NCBI GenBank assembly: GCA_002478865.1
Contig: DLJZ01000021.1
Coordinates: forward strand, 1-64,000
Direction: 5' to 3'
From: Hungatella sp. UBA7603
GTDB taxonomy: Bacteria > Bacillota > Clostridia > Lachnospirales > Lachnospiraceae
Length of the DNA: 64,000 nucleotides
Positions 8,418 to 16,986 of this stretch are shown piece by piece (positions within the stretch are counted from its first letter, which is position 1; each line of letters begins with the position of its first letter). Made by a program: the position numbers and the translations under genes. The notes beneath the pieces are model-generated. The model worked only from the letters and a program-made list of their open reading frames with translations. It was not told the origin of the DNA and did not search any database.

Positions 8418-8759
8418 TTATTCCCAGTTCTTCCAAATCTCAGGCTTGTACCCAACGGTAGCCAGCTTTCCATTTCTGACAATAGGAGTCTTTAAAACCT
8501 GTTGGTTTTCCAGGATTTTTTCATCCTTATCCTCGTCCGGGGAGTATTTTATAAGGGCCAGCGCATCCTGATCCCGACAGTCCGTACAAAGCAAAGCTTC
8601 CCAGCCTCCTACTGCCTGTCTTACATTTTGGTACTCTCCCTTACTTAAACCCTTTTCCTTTATGTCTATGAGCTGGTACTTGATGCCGCGTTCCTTAAAA
8701 TACCGTTCCGCTTTCTTGGTATCAAAGCACTTTTTGGCTCCAAAGATTTGTATATTCAT
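8418..8759 (-). CDS. ArsC/Spx-family thioredoxin-fold protein
   Basis: A 113-aa protein of the arsenate reductase/Spx (YffB-like) family. The N-terminus IQIFGAKKCFDTKKAERYF carries a single Cys at the position of the ArsC catalytic Cys, but not the CxxC of Spx. The family segments LIDIKEKGLSKGE and LKTPIVRNG (cis-Pro) follow. It may be a glutaredoxin-dependent reductase of unknown substrate; true arsenate reduction is not supported. ATG at 8759 is chosen because it begins the thioredoxin-like first strand; an ATG 6 codons upstream is possible. It is followed by the cupin gene 10 nt downstream. Confidence 0.8.
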   Translation of the reverse strand: MNIQIFGAKKCFDTKKAERYFKERGIKYQLIDIKEKGLSKGEYQNVRQAVGGWEALLCTDCRDQDALALIKYSPDEDKDEKILENQQVLKTPIVRNGKLATVGYKPEIWKNWE

Positions 8760-8823
8760 GGTATCTCTGCCTTTCAAACATGTTATAACGCATGTCTTAT
8801 TCTAGCACAGCAAGGAGTCAAAT

Positions 8824-10446
8824 TCAATGAGCGGAGTTTAAATATTCTTGTAACGTCTTACGGATAGCTCCCGGTCCAGCAAGCATCTTACTAAGCATAA
8901 CTTCTATTTTTCCAGAAAGACCGGCTTTTACAAGATCCGTGCCAAAAAGGATAGGGCTTGATAAGATTCCATTCAGTCCAGACTTTACAGACTCTTTCTC
9001 CCCAAACTTAATATCCTTTAACTGTTCTTTTAATTCTGAAAGCATAGGATCACTGCTGATCTCCATGGAATCTCCGTTGTCATCCACTCCCAGTAGATAG
9101 CGAAGCCAGCCAGCAATGGCAAGAGGAATTGCAGTCAGGCTTTCTACATCAAGATTCTCTTCCTCCAGATAAGCCTTAATGGTCTCACCAAAACGAATGG
9201 AGATTTTCTGGCTGGTATCAGTCGCAATTCTTTGAGGTGTATCTGGAATAAATGGGTTAGGAAGTCGGACTTCAATGACCTCTTTTAAGAAATCCACTGG
9301 TTTTAAGATACCAGGATCTGTTACCACTGGCATTCCTTCTACGTATCCAATTCGCTCAACAAGGGCCTTTAATTCTTTATCTTTCATCTCAGCCGCAATG
9401 CTTTCATAACCCAAAAGACAGCCGTACACAGCTAATGCCGTATGAAGTGGATTTAAACAGGTGGTTACTTTCATTCGTTCCGTCTTGTTTACAGTGTCTC
9501 GGTCAGTCATATAGACGCCTGCTTTTTCAAGAGCTGGTCTACCGGCTGGGAAACGATCTTCTACCACAAGATACTGAGGAACCTCCGCATTCACAAAGGG
9601 AGCGATATAGGTGTTCTTGCTAGTGATGACCGGTGCCATTTCCTCTATTCCGTCTTCCATTAGTGCTTTTTCCACTACCTCTGCTGGTCTTGGTGTGATT
9701 TTATCAATCATGGACCAAGGGAAGGATACTTTATTCTCATCCTCTACCCAAGCCTTAAATTCTGCTGGTGCAAAGCCTGCAGTTACCCACGCCTCAGCGA
9801 TCGAAACGACACTGGACTTAAGCTTTTCACCATTGTGGCTGCAGTTGTCCATGCTAACCAGTGCAAGAGGAAATCCACCTGCCTGAAATCTCTCTAAAAG
9901 AAGAGCGGTTACCACACTCATGGCATGGGTTGCCTTATGGGGACCAGCTTCCATATCCTTCTTTACAAAAGGAAATAATTCTCCCTTAAAATCGGTTAGT
10001 GCATACCCTTTTTCAGTTATGGTAAAGCTCACCATCTGAAGGGAAGGATTCTTAAATGCTTTTACCAGATATCCAAAATCCGCTTCATTGCTGATGTCTG
10101 CCTTTACTCCTTTAGCAATGCTTGCAATTACCTCCCGTTCCATAGTGCCATCGGGTTTTAAACGAACCATCATGGTCATGTTATCATAGGGAGTATATAT
10201 TTTATCAATGATATCAAAGTCAAAGGTATCTGCCGCAATGATGCCGCTTTCTTCCAGACCTTCTTCCAAAAGGCGCTGCTGCAGTTCTGCAATAAAACCT
10301 CTGAAGATATTTCCCGCTCCAAAGTGTATCCATCTTGGAGCTTCCTCTGTTGCCTGTACCATCTGATCCCAATCATAGTTTGGAAGTTTTACAGAAATCT
10401 TTTCAAATGCTTCCCGGTTCTTCAAACAAGAACGATTTAATTTCAT
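8824..10446 (-). CDS. uxuB: D-fructuronate reductase (mannitol dehydrogenase family)
   Basis: NAD-dependent long-chain dehydrogenase (540 aa) interconverting D-fructuronate and D-mannonate in glucuronate breakdown. The N-terminal Rossmann segment WIHFGAGNIFRGF and the family catalytic signature K-x5-N-x2-H (KVTTCLNPLH) are visible. The family also contains tagaturonate reductase and mannitol dehydrogenase; the gene 12 nt upstream is uxuA, which makes fructuronate reductase the best call. ATG at 10446 follows AGGAGGG. It is the distal gene of the uxuA-uxuB operon. Confidence 0.93.
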   Translation of the reverse strand: MKLNRSCLKNREAFEKISVKLPNYDWDQMVQATEEAPRWIHFGAGNIFRGFIAELQQRLLEEGLEESGIIAADTFDFDIIDKIYTPYDNMTMMVRLKPDGTMEREVIASIAKGVKADISNEADFGYLVKAFKNPSLQMVSFTITEKGYALTDFKGELFPFVKKDMEAGPHKATHAMSVVTALLLERFQAGGFPLALVSMDNCSHNGEKLKSSVVSIAEAWVTAGFAPAEFKAWVEDENKVSFPWSMIDKITPRPAEVVEKALMEDGIEEMAPVITSKNTYIAPFVNAEVPQYLVVEDRFPAGRPALEKAGVYMTDRDTVNKTERMKVTTCLNPLHTALAVYGCLLGYESIAAEMKDKELKALVERIGYVEGMPVVTDPGILKPVDFLKEVIEVRLPNPFIPDTPQRIATDTSQKISIRFGETIKAYLEEENLDVESLTAIPLAIAGWLRYLLGVDDNGDSMEISSDPMLSELKEQLKDIKFGEKESVKSGLNGILSSPILFGTDLVKAGLSGKIEVMLSKMLAGPGAIRKTLQEYLNSAH

Positions 10447-10458
10447 ATTATTTCCCTC

Positions 10459-11541
10459 CTATCCTTTGTTCTTATGGGATTTCTCAACTGCCTCCCATAA
10501 TCCAAGCAGATAATTTGCACCAATTGCGCGGTCATACAGACCATAACCTGGGCGAGCCTGCTCCCCCCATATCATACGGCCATGATCCGGGCGAATATAG
10601 CCTTCAAACCCAGATTCATAAAGAGCATTTACAATTTCATACATATCCAAATCCCCACAGGAAGAAAGATGGGCTGCTTCGTCAAAATCTTTTTCAGATA
10701 TGTGCTTTACATTGCGAAGATGAGCAAAATGAATTCGTTTCATTCCTCCAAACTCTCTCATCAGTGCAGGAATATCATTGCTCAAATCACTTCCTAAGCT
10801 TCCTGTACATAAAGTCAGACCGTTATATGGGCTTTCATTCAAGGAAAGAAAGGTTCGAATATTCTCTGCATTTGTTATGACTTTCGGAAGACCATAAAGA
10901 GGCCAGGGTGGATCGTCGGGGTGAATGGCCATTTTAATATCGTATTTTTCCGCATAAGGAATGACTGCATCCAGGAAATACTTCATATTATCCCAATACT
11001 TCTCTCTTGTCATACTTTGATAGAACTCAATGTCCTGAGCCATGGCAGAAAGTCGCTCCGGTTCCCAGCCTGGTAGAGAGTATCCTCTTGCTTTTCCCTC
11101 CATTGCTTTTGCCATCTTTTCTGGATTCATCTCAAGTACTTCATCATGACGGTAAGCCATTACACTACTTCCATCTTCCGTAACATAAGAGAGATCACTC
11201 CTTGCCCAGTCCATGACTGGCATGAAGTTATAGCAAAGACATTTAACCCCAACATCTCTTAGATGCTCCAGAGTTTTCTGATAAGCTTCAATATACTTAT
11301 CTCTGGTGGGAAGGCCTTTTTTAATATCTTCGTGAATATTTACGCTCTCAATTACCTCCATCTCAAGTCCTGCTTCTTGAATCTCATCCCGAAGGGCTTT
11401 TAACGTTTCAAGCGGCCAGACTTCACCAACTGGAACCTTAGGAAGGCAGGTAGCCACTCCCGACACTCCAGGAGTCTGGCGGATTTGAGAAAGCGTAACG
11501 CTGTCATCCCCAAATGGGAACCAACGCATAATCATTTTCAT
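10459..11541 (-). CDS. uxuA: Mannonate dehydratase
   Basis: TIM-barrel metal-dependent dehydratase (360 aa) converting D-mannonate to 2-keto-3-deoxygluconate. Characteristic family segments are MRWFPFGDDSVTLSQIRQ at the N-terminus, HPDDPPWPLYGLPK, IHFAHLRNVK, and RPDHGRMIW near the C-terminus. Length is normal. The ATG at 11541 is preceded by AAAAGGAGGAG. It is the first gene of the operon and sits behind a promoter whose spacer carries a candidate GntR-regulator operator. kdgK and kdgA, needed downstream, are not in this window. Confidence 0.97.
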   Translation of the reverse strand: MKMIMRWFPFGDDSVTLSQIRQTPGVSGVATCLPKVPVGEVWPLETLKALRDEIQEAGLEMEVIESVNIHEDIKKGLPTRDKYIEAYQKTLEHLRDVGVKCLCYNFMPVMDWARSDLSYVTEDGSSVMAYRHDEVLEMNPEKMAKAMEGKARGYSLPGWEPERLSAMAQDIEFYQSMTREKYWDNMKYFLDAVIPYAEKYDIKMAIHPDDPPWPLYGLPKVITNAENIRTFLSLNESPYNGLTLCTGSLGSDLSNDIPALMREFGGMKRIHFAHLRNVKHISEKDFDEAAHLSSCGDLDMYEIVNALYESGFEGYIRPDHGRMIWGEQARPGYGLYDRAIGANYLLGLWEAVEKSHKNKG

Positions 11542-11585
11542 GGTCTTACTCCTCCTTTTTTAAAATATTTTGTATCTTGTCTAAG

Positions 11586-11614
11586 AGTATACAGCTTGTA
11601 TACTAGTATTTCAA
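11586..11614 (-). promoter_or_regulatory. uxuAB promoter with GntR-type operator in the spacer
   Basis: Minus-strand TTGAAA (11614-11609), 17-bp spacer, TATACT (11591-11586). The spacer contains ACTAGTATACAAG, which shares GTATACTAGT (read on plus) with the site upstream of the GntR gene at 12501-12514. A second GTATAC (11587-11592) overlaps the -10. This places a repressor between the two promoter elements. Confidence 0.65.
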
Positions 11615-11704
11615 TCTTTAAATTATATAAATAAAATAAATATTTCTATATAATCTGCACAAATTTAAACGTAATTTTTAATCTCGACATAAAATCCTGG
11701 ATAC

Positions 11705-11742
11705 AAAAAACGGTAATAGAAGGAAAATTCCTTATATTACCG
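11705..11742 (-). terminator. Terminator of the GntR regulator gene
   Basis: CGGTAATA (11711-11718) pairs with TATTACCG (11735-11742), with an inner AGGAA/TTCCT pairing. On the minus strand the stem is followed by TTTTTTG. Confidence 0.85.
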
Positions 11743-11767
11743 CATTCTTTTTATAGTATGGAAAAAA

Positions 11768-12442
11768 TCACTTAAAATATCCTGGATACTCTTTGCGCAA
11801 TGCTTCTTCATCAAATTTATATCTGGACAGATGCTTTTCCATGAGACGTTTTGCTTCCTCTCCACTCTTTGACGCAATTGCTTCTACAATTTCTTTGTGG
11901 TCAGAAATTGTCTTTAGATCCTTAACAACAGCCAGGGACATTCTTCGTACCCGGTCAAAGTGAATGGTAATACTGTCTAGGAGATGGTAGACCTGATCCT
12001 TGCTGGTGATGTGAAACAGCATCTGGTGAAACTCATTATCAAGCTCTAAAAGCTTATCGGGAAACCTATTTTCCATATAGAATTCCTGAAGTCTTACATT
12101 CTCTCTAAGGTCCGATATATCTTTCTCCGTTGCCATACGACAAGCAAGTTCAACAACAGCCCCCTCTAGGACATCTCGCATAAACCTTGCTTCTTCCACC
12201 AATTCGTAATCTACAAATGCAACCGCACTTCCTTTTTGCGGATAAACCTCAACAATCTTTACCTTGGAAAGTTCAATCAAAGCTTCTCTCACAGGAGTCC
12301 GGGACAAGTGCATCTCAGCGGATAGTTCATTTTCACTCAACATGCTTCCTGGTATGAGATCCAGGTTAATGATATTCTCCTTTAGCATCCGAAGGGCATA
12401 TTCCCGCCCAGTTTCTTTTAAGTTTCGTTCTGTCAGCCTCAT
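11768..12442 (-). CDS. GntR/FadR-family regulator of hexuronate genes
   Basis: A 224-aa repressor with an N-terminal winged helix (about 10-75; recognition region LSRTPVREALIELSK) and a C-terminal FCD effector domain (about 85-215). In the FCD part, D and His residues expected to bind a metal are seen in LDNEFHQMLF, and further His in SDHKEIVEAI. UxuR, ExuR and KdgR of other bacteria are of this type. It lies upstream of uxuAB on the same strand with its own promoter and terminator, and related palindromic sites occur before both transcripts, so it probably represses uxuAB and itself; the ligand is likely a hexuronate. ATG at 12442 follows AGGGGGA. Confidence 0.9.
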   Translation of the reverse strand: MRLTERNLKETGREYALRMLKENIINLDLIPGSMLSENELSAEMHLSRTPVREALIELSKVKIVEVYPQKGSAVAFVDYELVEEARFMRDVLEGAVVELACRMATEKDISDLRENVRLQEFYMENRFPDKLLELDNEFHQMLFHITSKDQVYHLLDSITIHFDRVRRMSLAVVKDLKTISDHKEIVEAIASKSGEEAKRLMEKHLSRYKFDEEALRKEYPGYFK

Positions 12443-12468
12443 TGTTTTCCCCCTTTTTTTCTATTTTT

Positions 12469-12514
12469 AGAATAAGCGAAATCAGGACTGCTGTCAAGCA
12501 CTGGTATACTAGTT
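12469..12514 (-). promoter_or_regulatory. gntR promoter with upstream operator-like site
   Basis: Minus-strand TTGACA (12497-12492), 17-bp spacer, TATTCT (12474-12469). The site CTGGTATACTAGTT (12501-12514) abuts the -35 and matches the one in the uxuA promoter. Confidence 0.65.
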
Positions 12515-12519
12515 GTCGC

Positions 12520-12569
12520 AAAAGAAAAAGTGCCATAGGGCCAAAGCTTCCTATCGCACTTCTTTTTCG
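12520..12569 (-). terminator. Terminator of the MetE-like gene
   Basis: AAAAGAAAAAGTGC (12520-12533) pairs with GCACTTCTTTTT (12556-12567) around an inner CATAGGG/CCTAT pairing; A/T runs flank both sides, so it may work in both directions. Confidence 0.8.
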
Positions 12570-12573
12570 TGGT

Positions 12574-13692
12574 TTACCAGATCTCTTCTGAAATCTCTTT
12601 CACCAATTTTAATTTATTCCATTGCTCTTCTTCTGTTAAAACATTGCCTTCTTCAGTGGATGCAAATCCGCACTGAGGACTTAATGCTAGTCGCTCCAAG
12701 GGAATATACTTTGATGCTTTTCTAATCTTTGCAATTATTTGCTCTTTTTCCTCTAATTTTGGTGATTTTGAAGTAATGAGTCCAAGAACAACTTGCTTAT
12801 CTCCATCTACATACTTTAAGGGTTCGAAATCACCGGAACGGTCATCGTCATATTCCAGATAATAGGCTGATACATGCTCCTCTCCAAATAAATGAGGTGC
12901 AATGGGAGCATATCCGCCGGATGATGCCCAGGTGGAATGGTAATTTCCTCTGCACACATGGGTATTGATAACAAGATCCTCTGGCTGTCCCTGGATAGCA
13001 AGATTGTTGATTCTTACATACTTTTTAGCTTCTTCTTCCACGGATTTTTTTCCACTCTGTCTAGCTTCCCAGTACTTCGCATCACAAAACATTCCCCAGG
13101 TACAATCATCAAACTGTACATTTCGACAGCCAGCTGCATAAAGGTCTGTTAGTACCGTACGGTAAGCGGCTGCAATATCCAGAATCAGGCTTTCCTCATC
13201 CTCATAAAAAGCTCTGGTCTTATTTAAGTTTTCCCCTCTTTCAAGCTCTGCCAGAAACTGAGCCGGAGCAGGTATGGTCTGTCTGGCAACCACATTATCA
13301 TCTTCAAACAGCTTTACGAACTTAAAATGCTCCACAAATGGATGATTTTCTCCTGAGATCTTACCAGTAAGCCCGGCAGACTCCCCTCTTGTCTCTTCTC
13401 CCTGAAATACATAGCCTTTAGAAAGTTCCAGCTTTTCTACGCCCTGAAGCCCCCACATAAAATCAAGATGCCACCAGCTTCTACGGAATTCACCATCTGT
13501 AATTACTGGAAGGCCAACTTCTTTTTGCTTTTCAATCAATTCCGTAATTGCTTTGTCTTCTATTTTTCTTAACTCGTCTGCGCTAACAGTTCCATGTTTA
13601 AAACCTTCTCTTGCCTCTTTTAGATACTCCGGTCTTAAAAAACTACCAACGATATCAAATTTAAAAGGAGCTCTATTCTTTGTCCGACTCAT
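12574..13692 (-). CDS. MetE-like (cobalamin-independent) methyltransferase
   Basis: A 372-aa protein equivalent to the C-terminal catalytic barrel of MetE, like the YxjG/YxjH group, not full-length MetE. The start FDIVGSFLRPEYL is typical, as are ITDGEFRR, the zinc-site segment NTHVCRGN (His and Cys) and the second zinc Cys in LSPQCGF. Short homologues use simpler methyl donors or work with other folate or corrinoid partners; the donor here is unknown. It is divergent from a LysR regulator 153 bp away, whose likely target it is. The ATG at 13692 follows TCTGGAGGAT-like purines. Sulphur-amino-acid metabolism is the probable context. Confidence 0.9.
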   Translation of the reverse strand: MSRTKNRAPFKFDIVGSFLRPEYLKEAREGFKHGTVSADELRKIEDKAITELIEKQKEVGLPVITDGEFRRSWWHLDFMWGLQGVEKLELSKGYVFQGEETRGESAGLTGKISGENHPFVEHFKFVKLFEDDNVVARQTIPAPAQFLAELERGENLNKTRAFYEDEESLILDIAAAYRTVLTDLYAAGCRNVQFDDCTWGMFCDAKYWEARQSGKKSVEEEAKKYVRINNLAIQGQPEDLVINTHVCRGNYHSTWASSGGYAPIAPHLFGEEHVSAYYLEYDDDRSGDFEPLKYVDGDKQVVLGLITSKSPKLEEKEQIIAKIRKASKYIPLERLALSPQCGFASTEEGNVLTEEEQWNKLKLVKEISEEIW

Positions 13693-13845
13693 ATTTTAAT
13701 CCTCCAGATTATATTTTATTTGCTTACCTAAATAATATCTTATGTCGAAGGAATTGTATAATTCTATAAAATTATGGCCTGATATAGTTTTAAACTATAG
13801 CAATCTGTGTTAAACTACTAAAAACCACAGATGAAAGGAGCCTCT
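13693..13845. promoter_or_regulatory. Divergent control region, MetE-like gene and LysR gene
   Basis: The region carries two palindromes: GAATT-gtat-AATTC (13751-13764) and TATAGTTT-t-AAACTATA (13783-13799). The latter has the size and AT character of LysR-type sites. Both are placed to control the two divergent genes. Confidence 0.5.
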
Positions 13846-14775
13846 ATGACCTTACAACAGCTGCGTTACATCATTACCATTGTCAACTGCGGATCTATCT
13901 CAGAAGCAGCCAAACAGCTTTATATCACTCAGCCAAGCCTTTCCAATGCCGTCAAAGAGCTAGAACTAGAATACGGCGTTTCTATCTTTAACAGGACTTC
14001 AAAAGGCATTACCTTATCCTCCGATGGATCGGAATTCTTATCCTATGCCAGACAAATTCTGGAGCAGACAGATTTAATGGAGCAGCATTACTTAAATAAA
14101 AAGCCCTTAAAACGAATATGTTCGATCTCCACCCAGCATTATGCCTTTGCAGTGAATGCGTTTGTGAATCTGGTATCCAGACAAGAAAATGACGAATACG
14201 AATTCACCCTTCGGGAAGCCAGAACTCATGAAATCATTGAAGATGTGAAGAATTTCAGAAGTGAACTGGGAATCTTATATATGAATGATTTCAATGAAAA
14301 TGTGTTAAGTAAGCTGTTTAAAGAAAGCGGTCTTATCTTTCACCCTTTGTTTGTGGCCTCTCCTCATGTATTTATAAGCTCCTCTCACCCTTTATCCTCT
14401 AAGGAATTTGTTACAATGACTGATTTAGAGGAATTTCCTTTTCTTGCTTTTGAACAAGGAGAAAAAAACTCTTTTTATTTTTCCGAAGAGATTTTAAGTA
14501 CAGTTCCCAGAAAGAAAATCATCTATGTCAGCGACCGTGCTACCCTTTTCAACCTGCTCATCGGTCTAAATGGCTATACCATATGCAGCGGAATCTTAAA
14601 CAGCAATTTAAACGGGGACAACATCATTGCCATACCGCTTCATACTAAGGAATATATGAGGATTGGGTGGATCGCAAATCCACGGGTACATTTAAGTATT
14701 TTTGCAGAGAATTATCTGGAAGAGCTAAAAAACTTGATATCGAGTGACGGTCTTTTATTATGTTCTGAGGAATAA
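13846..14775 (+). CDS. LysR-family transcriptional regulator
   Basis: A 309-aa LTTR. The N-terminal helix-turn-helix (MTLQQLRYIITIV..., with SISEAAKQLYITQPSLSNAVKELE) is followed by a linker helix and a substrate-binding domain from about residue 90. ATG at 13846 is chosen because AAAGGAG lies 5 nt before it and the HTH begins immediately after. It is divergent from the MetE-like gene and is probably its regulator. The ligand is unknown. Downstream is the FMN-riboswitch leader with its own promoter, so it is likely monocistronic. Confidence 0.92.
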   Translation: MTLQQLRYIITIVNCGSISEAAKQLYITQPSLSNAVKELELEYGVSIFNRTSKGITLSSDGSEFLSYARQILEQTDLMEQHYLNKKPLKRICSISTQHYAFAVNAFVNLVSRQENDEYEFTLREARTHEIIEDVKNFRSELGILYMNDFNENVLSKLFKESGLIFHPLFVASPHVFISSSHPLSSKEFVTMTDLEEFPFLAFEQGEKNSFYFSEEILSTVPRKKIIYVSDRATLFNLLIGLNGYTICSGILNSNLNGDNIIAIPLHTKEYMRIGWIANPRVHLSIFAENYLEELKNLISSDGLLLCSEE

Positions 14776-14858
14776 AAAGTCAAGTAAAAATCAGCGTTTC
14801 ATGATCTGTCAAACTGTTTCTAATTTGGTTTCGATGGCTAATACCTATAATTATTATG

Positions 14859-14887
14859 TTGACAGGTTTAAAAATAGGGACTATAAT
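14859..14887 (+). promoter_or_regulatory. Consensus promoter of the riboflavin operon
   Basis: TTGACA (14859-14864), 17-bp spacer, TATAAT (14882-14887): a full sigma-A consensus, about 18 nt upstream of the FMN aptamer. Confidence 0.85.
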
Positions 14888-14904
14888 GTCACCAATTGAA
14901 TAAA

Positions 14905-15010
14905 ATCTTCGGGGCAGGGTGAAATTCCCGACCGGTGGTATAGCCCACGAACCGCAAGGTTGATTCGGTTAAATTCCGAAGCCGACAGTACAGTCTGATA
15001 GTAGAAGACA
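14905..15010 (+). ncRNA. FMN riboswitch (RFN element)
   Basis: The aptamer begins with ATCTTCGGGGCAGGGTGAAATTCCCGACCGG-like conserved sequence and closes with GAAGAC, pairing the P1 stem. Internal family segments GGTATAGCCC, GAACCGCAAGG, GCCGACAGT and AGTCTGAT are all present. It precedes ribD-ribE-ribBA-ribH and should switch transcription off when FMN is abundant. Several hairpins follow before the first gene. Confidence 0.96.
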
Positions 15011-15049
15011 AAAGAAGTTTCGCGTTTTTACGTGGATATTTGAATTTAC

Positions 15050-15083
15050 GCTCTGAAATGAATTGCCATTTCAGAGCTTTTTT
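15050..15083 (+). terminator. First terminator hairpin of the riboflavin leader
   Basis: GCTCTGAAATG (15050-15060) pairs with CATTTCAGAGC (15067-15077) and is followed by TTTTTT. It is about 40 nt after the aptamer and is the expected riboswitch-controlled terminator. Confidence 0.85.
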
Positions 15084-15117
15084 ATATCCATGTAATATGT
15101 TCGCGACACGTTTTATT

Positions 15118-15158
15118 AAGACGCCTTGAACAATCATATGTTCAAGGCGTCTTTTTGC
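15118..15158 (+). terminator. Second terminator-like hairpin of the riboflavin leader
   Basis: AAGACGCCTTGAAC (15118-15132 region) pairs with GTTCAAGGCGTCTT (15140-15153) and is followed by TTTTTG. A second strong intrinsic terminator in one riboswitch leader is unusual. Confidence 0.75.
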
Positions 15159-15205
15159 AAAACAGCTTCTATTATTGACGCGGTAAAACCATCGTGCAAT
15201 TCTCC

Positions 15206-15230
15206 TGCCCTGAGCATTTTGTTCAGGGCA
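15206..15230 (+). promoter_or_regulatory. Third hairpin, next to the ribD ribosome site
   Basis: TGCCCTGA (15206-15213) pairs with TTCAGGGCA (15222-15230). It lacks a U-tract and ends about 12 nt before the AAGGAGGTG ribosome site of ribD. Confidence 0.5.
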
Positions 15231-15254
15231 TTTATCATTATAAGGAGGTGTTAA

Positions 15255-16352
15255 ATGGAGGAGATTGATTACATGCATCTCGCAATAGAACTTGCAAAAC
15301 AGGGGCGCGGATGGGTAAACCCAAATCCAATGGTTGGTGCAGTCATTGTAAAACACGGTAAAATCATTGGTCAGGGCTTCCACAAAAAATGCGGAGATCT
15401 CCACGCGGAGCGAAATGCATTGGCAAACTGCCAGACACCGGCAATTGGTGCGACCCTTTATGTTACGCTGGAGCCTTGCTGTCATCATGGAAGAACACCA
15501 CCTTGTACCGACGTTATCATTGAAAGTGGTATCAGTCGTGTGGTCGTTGGTTCTTTTGATCCCAATCCAATGGTTGCCGGCAAAGGAATTTTAATTTTGC
15601 ATTCTCACGGTATTGAAGTAATCGAGAACGTTGCAAAAGAAGAATGCGACAAGCTTAACGAAAGCTTTTTCCATTACATTCAAACCAAGACACCCTATGT
15701 TGTCATGAAATACGCCATGACCATGGACGGAAAGATCGCCACCCACACCGGCAGTTCCCAATGGATTACCGGCCCGGAGGCACGCCAGCGTGTTCATGAA
15801 GACCGGCACCGCTACTCTGCTATTATGGTGGGCCTAGGGACAGTTCTCACAGATGACCCAATGCTGACTTGTCGGCTGGAAAACAGCAAAAATCCGCTGC
15901 GCGTCATTTGCGATACCAACTTAAGAACCCCGCTGGATGCAAAAATTGTCACCACTACTAACATCGCTCCCACTATAATTGCTACGTCAATAGCGGATAG
16001 CAGCCGACATCTGCCGTATCTAGAGGCAGGCTGTGAGATCATGGTAATTAGTAAAAAAGATCATCATATTGACTTAAACAGCTTGATGCAAAGACTGGGC
16101 GAAAGGCAGATCGACAGTCTATTGCTGGAGGGTGGAGGCAAATTGAATTGGTCCGCCCTACAAAGTGGCATCGTCAATAAGGTGCAAGCGTATGTCGCCC
16201 CTAAGCTCTTTGGCGGCAACGGGAACACTCCAGTAGGAGGTCTCGGAGTTGATTATCCTGAAGGAGCTTTTCAACTAGGCAAACCAGTCATCACACAGAT
16301 TGGCAATGATATTTTATTAGAAAGCGAGGTGATTCCTTGTTTACCGGATTGA
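15255..16352 (+). CDS. ribD: Riboflavin biosynthesis bifunctional deaminase/reductase
   Basis: A 365-aa two-domain enzyme doing the second and third steps from GTP: deamination of the pyrimidine, then NADPH reduction of the ribosyl chain. The N-terminal deaminase (1-145) shows the zinc site H50-A-E52 and C75...C84 (PCCHHGRTPPC). The reductase domain (about 146-365) starts at PYVVMKYAMTMDGKIAT and contains LLLEGGGKLN. ATG at 15255 follows AAGGAGGTG. It is the first gene of the FMN-controlled operon; its last codons overlap the start of ribE. Confidence 0.97.
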   Translation: MEEIDYMHLAIELAKQGRGWVNPNPMVGAVIVKHGKIIGQGFHKKCGDLHAERNALANCQTPAIGATLYVTLEPCCHHGRTPPCTDVIIESGISRVVVGSFDPNPMVAGKGILILHSHGIEVIENVAKEECDKLNESFFHYIQTKTPYVVMKYAMTMDGKIATHTGSSQWITGPEARQRVHEDRHRYSAIMVGLGTVLTDDPMLTCRLENSKNPLRVICDTNLRTPLDAKIVTTTNIAPTIIATSIADSSRHLPYLEAGCEIMVISKKDHHIDLNSLMQRLGERQIDSLLLEGGGKLNWSALQSGIVNKVQAYVAPKLFGGNGNTPVGGLGVDYPEGAFQLGKPVITQIGNDILLESEVIPCLPD

Positions 16353-16975
16353 TCGAAGAAATTGGCAAAATACAGGGCGTTAAAAAGGGGACAAATTCCG
16401 CTGTCCTATCCGTTCAGGCATCAAAGATCATGGAGGACATCCATCTTGGAGACAGCATTGCTGTGAACGGAGTCTGCCTTACAGTTATTTCTATTTCCAC
16501 AAATGGTTTTGCTGCAGATGTGATGCACGAAACCTTAAACCGATCCTCACTTGGAAAACTAAGGATTGGAAGCTTTGTTAATCTAGAACGGGCTATGGCA
16601 GCAAATGGGAGGTTTGGAGGACATATCGTTTCTGGACATATTGATGGCACCGGTACCATATCAGATATCCACAGAGATGATAACGCTGTTTGGTACACGT
16701 TAAAAGCTCCATTGCCAGTTCTTCGTTACATCATTGAAAAGGGCTCCATTGCCATTGACGGAATCAGTCTCACCGTGGCAAAGGTTTATAATGACAGCTT
16801 CCATGTGTCCATCATCCCTCACACAGCTTCCAATACAACACTATCCCATCGTCGTATTGGGGATCTCGTCAATTTGGAAAATGACTGCATTGGCAAATAC
16901 GTAGAACGTCTGATGGAAAAAGAAATGCCAAACAACAATATTACAGCCGGTTTTCTCGCAAAACACGGCTTTTAG
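16337..16975 (+). CDS. ribE: Riboflavin synthase alpha chain
   Basis: A 212-aa enzyme dismutating two 6,7-dimethyl-8-ribityllumazines to riboflavin. It starts with the invariant [10 protein letters not shown], which fixes the TTG start at 16337. Two internally repeated lumazine-binding domains are seen, each with a [13 protein letters not shown] or [16 protein letters not shown] segment and the following loop. The start overlaps ribD by 16 nt, suggesting translational coupling. The C-terminus is of normal length. Confidence 0.97.
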   Translation: MFTGLIEEIGKIQGVKKGTNSAVLSVQASKIMEDIHLGDSIAVNGVCLTVISISTNGFAADVMHETLNRSSLGKLRIGSFVNLERAMAANGRFGGHIVSGHIDGTGTISDIHRDDNAVWYTLKAPLPVLRYIIEKGSIAIDGISLTVAKVYNDSFHVSIIPHTASNTTLSHRRIGDLVNLENDCIGKYVERLMEKEMPNNNITAGFLAKHGF

Positions 16976-16986
16976 GAGGAATCAAT

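Noticed and set aside
14889..15488. Long antisense frame across the riboflavin leader
   Set aside because: It runs opposite the FMN aptamer and the start of ribD, has no ribosome site and no family resemblance.
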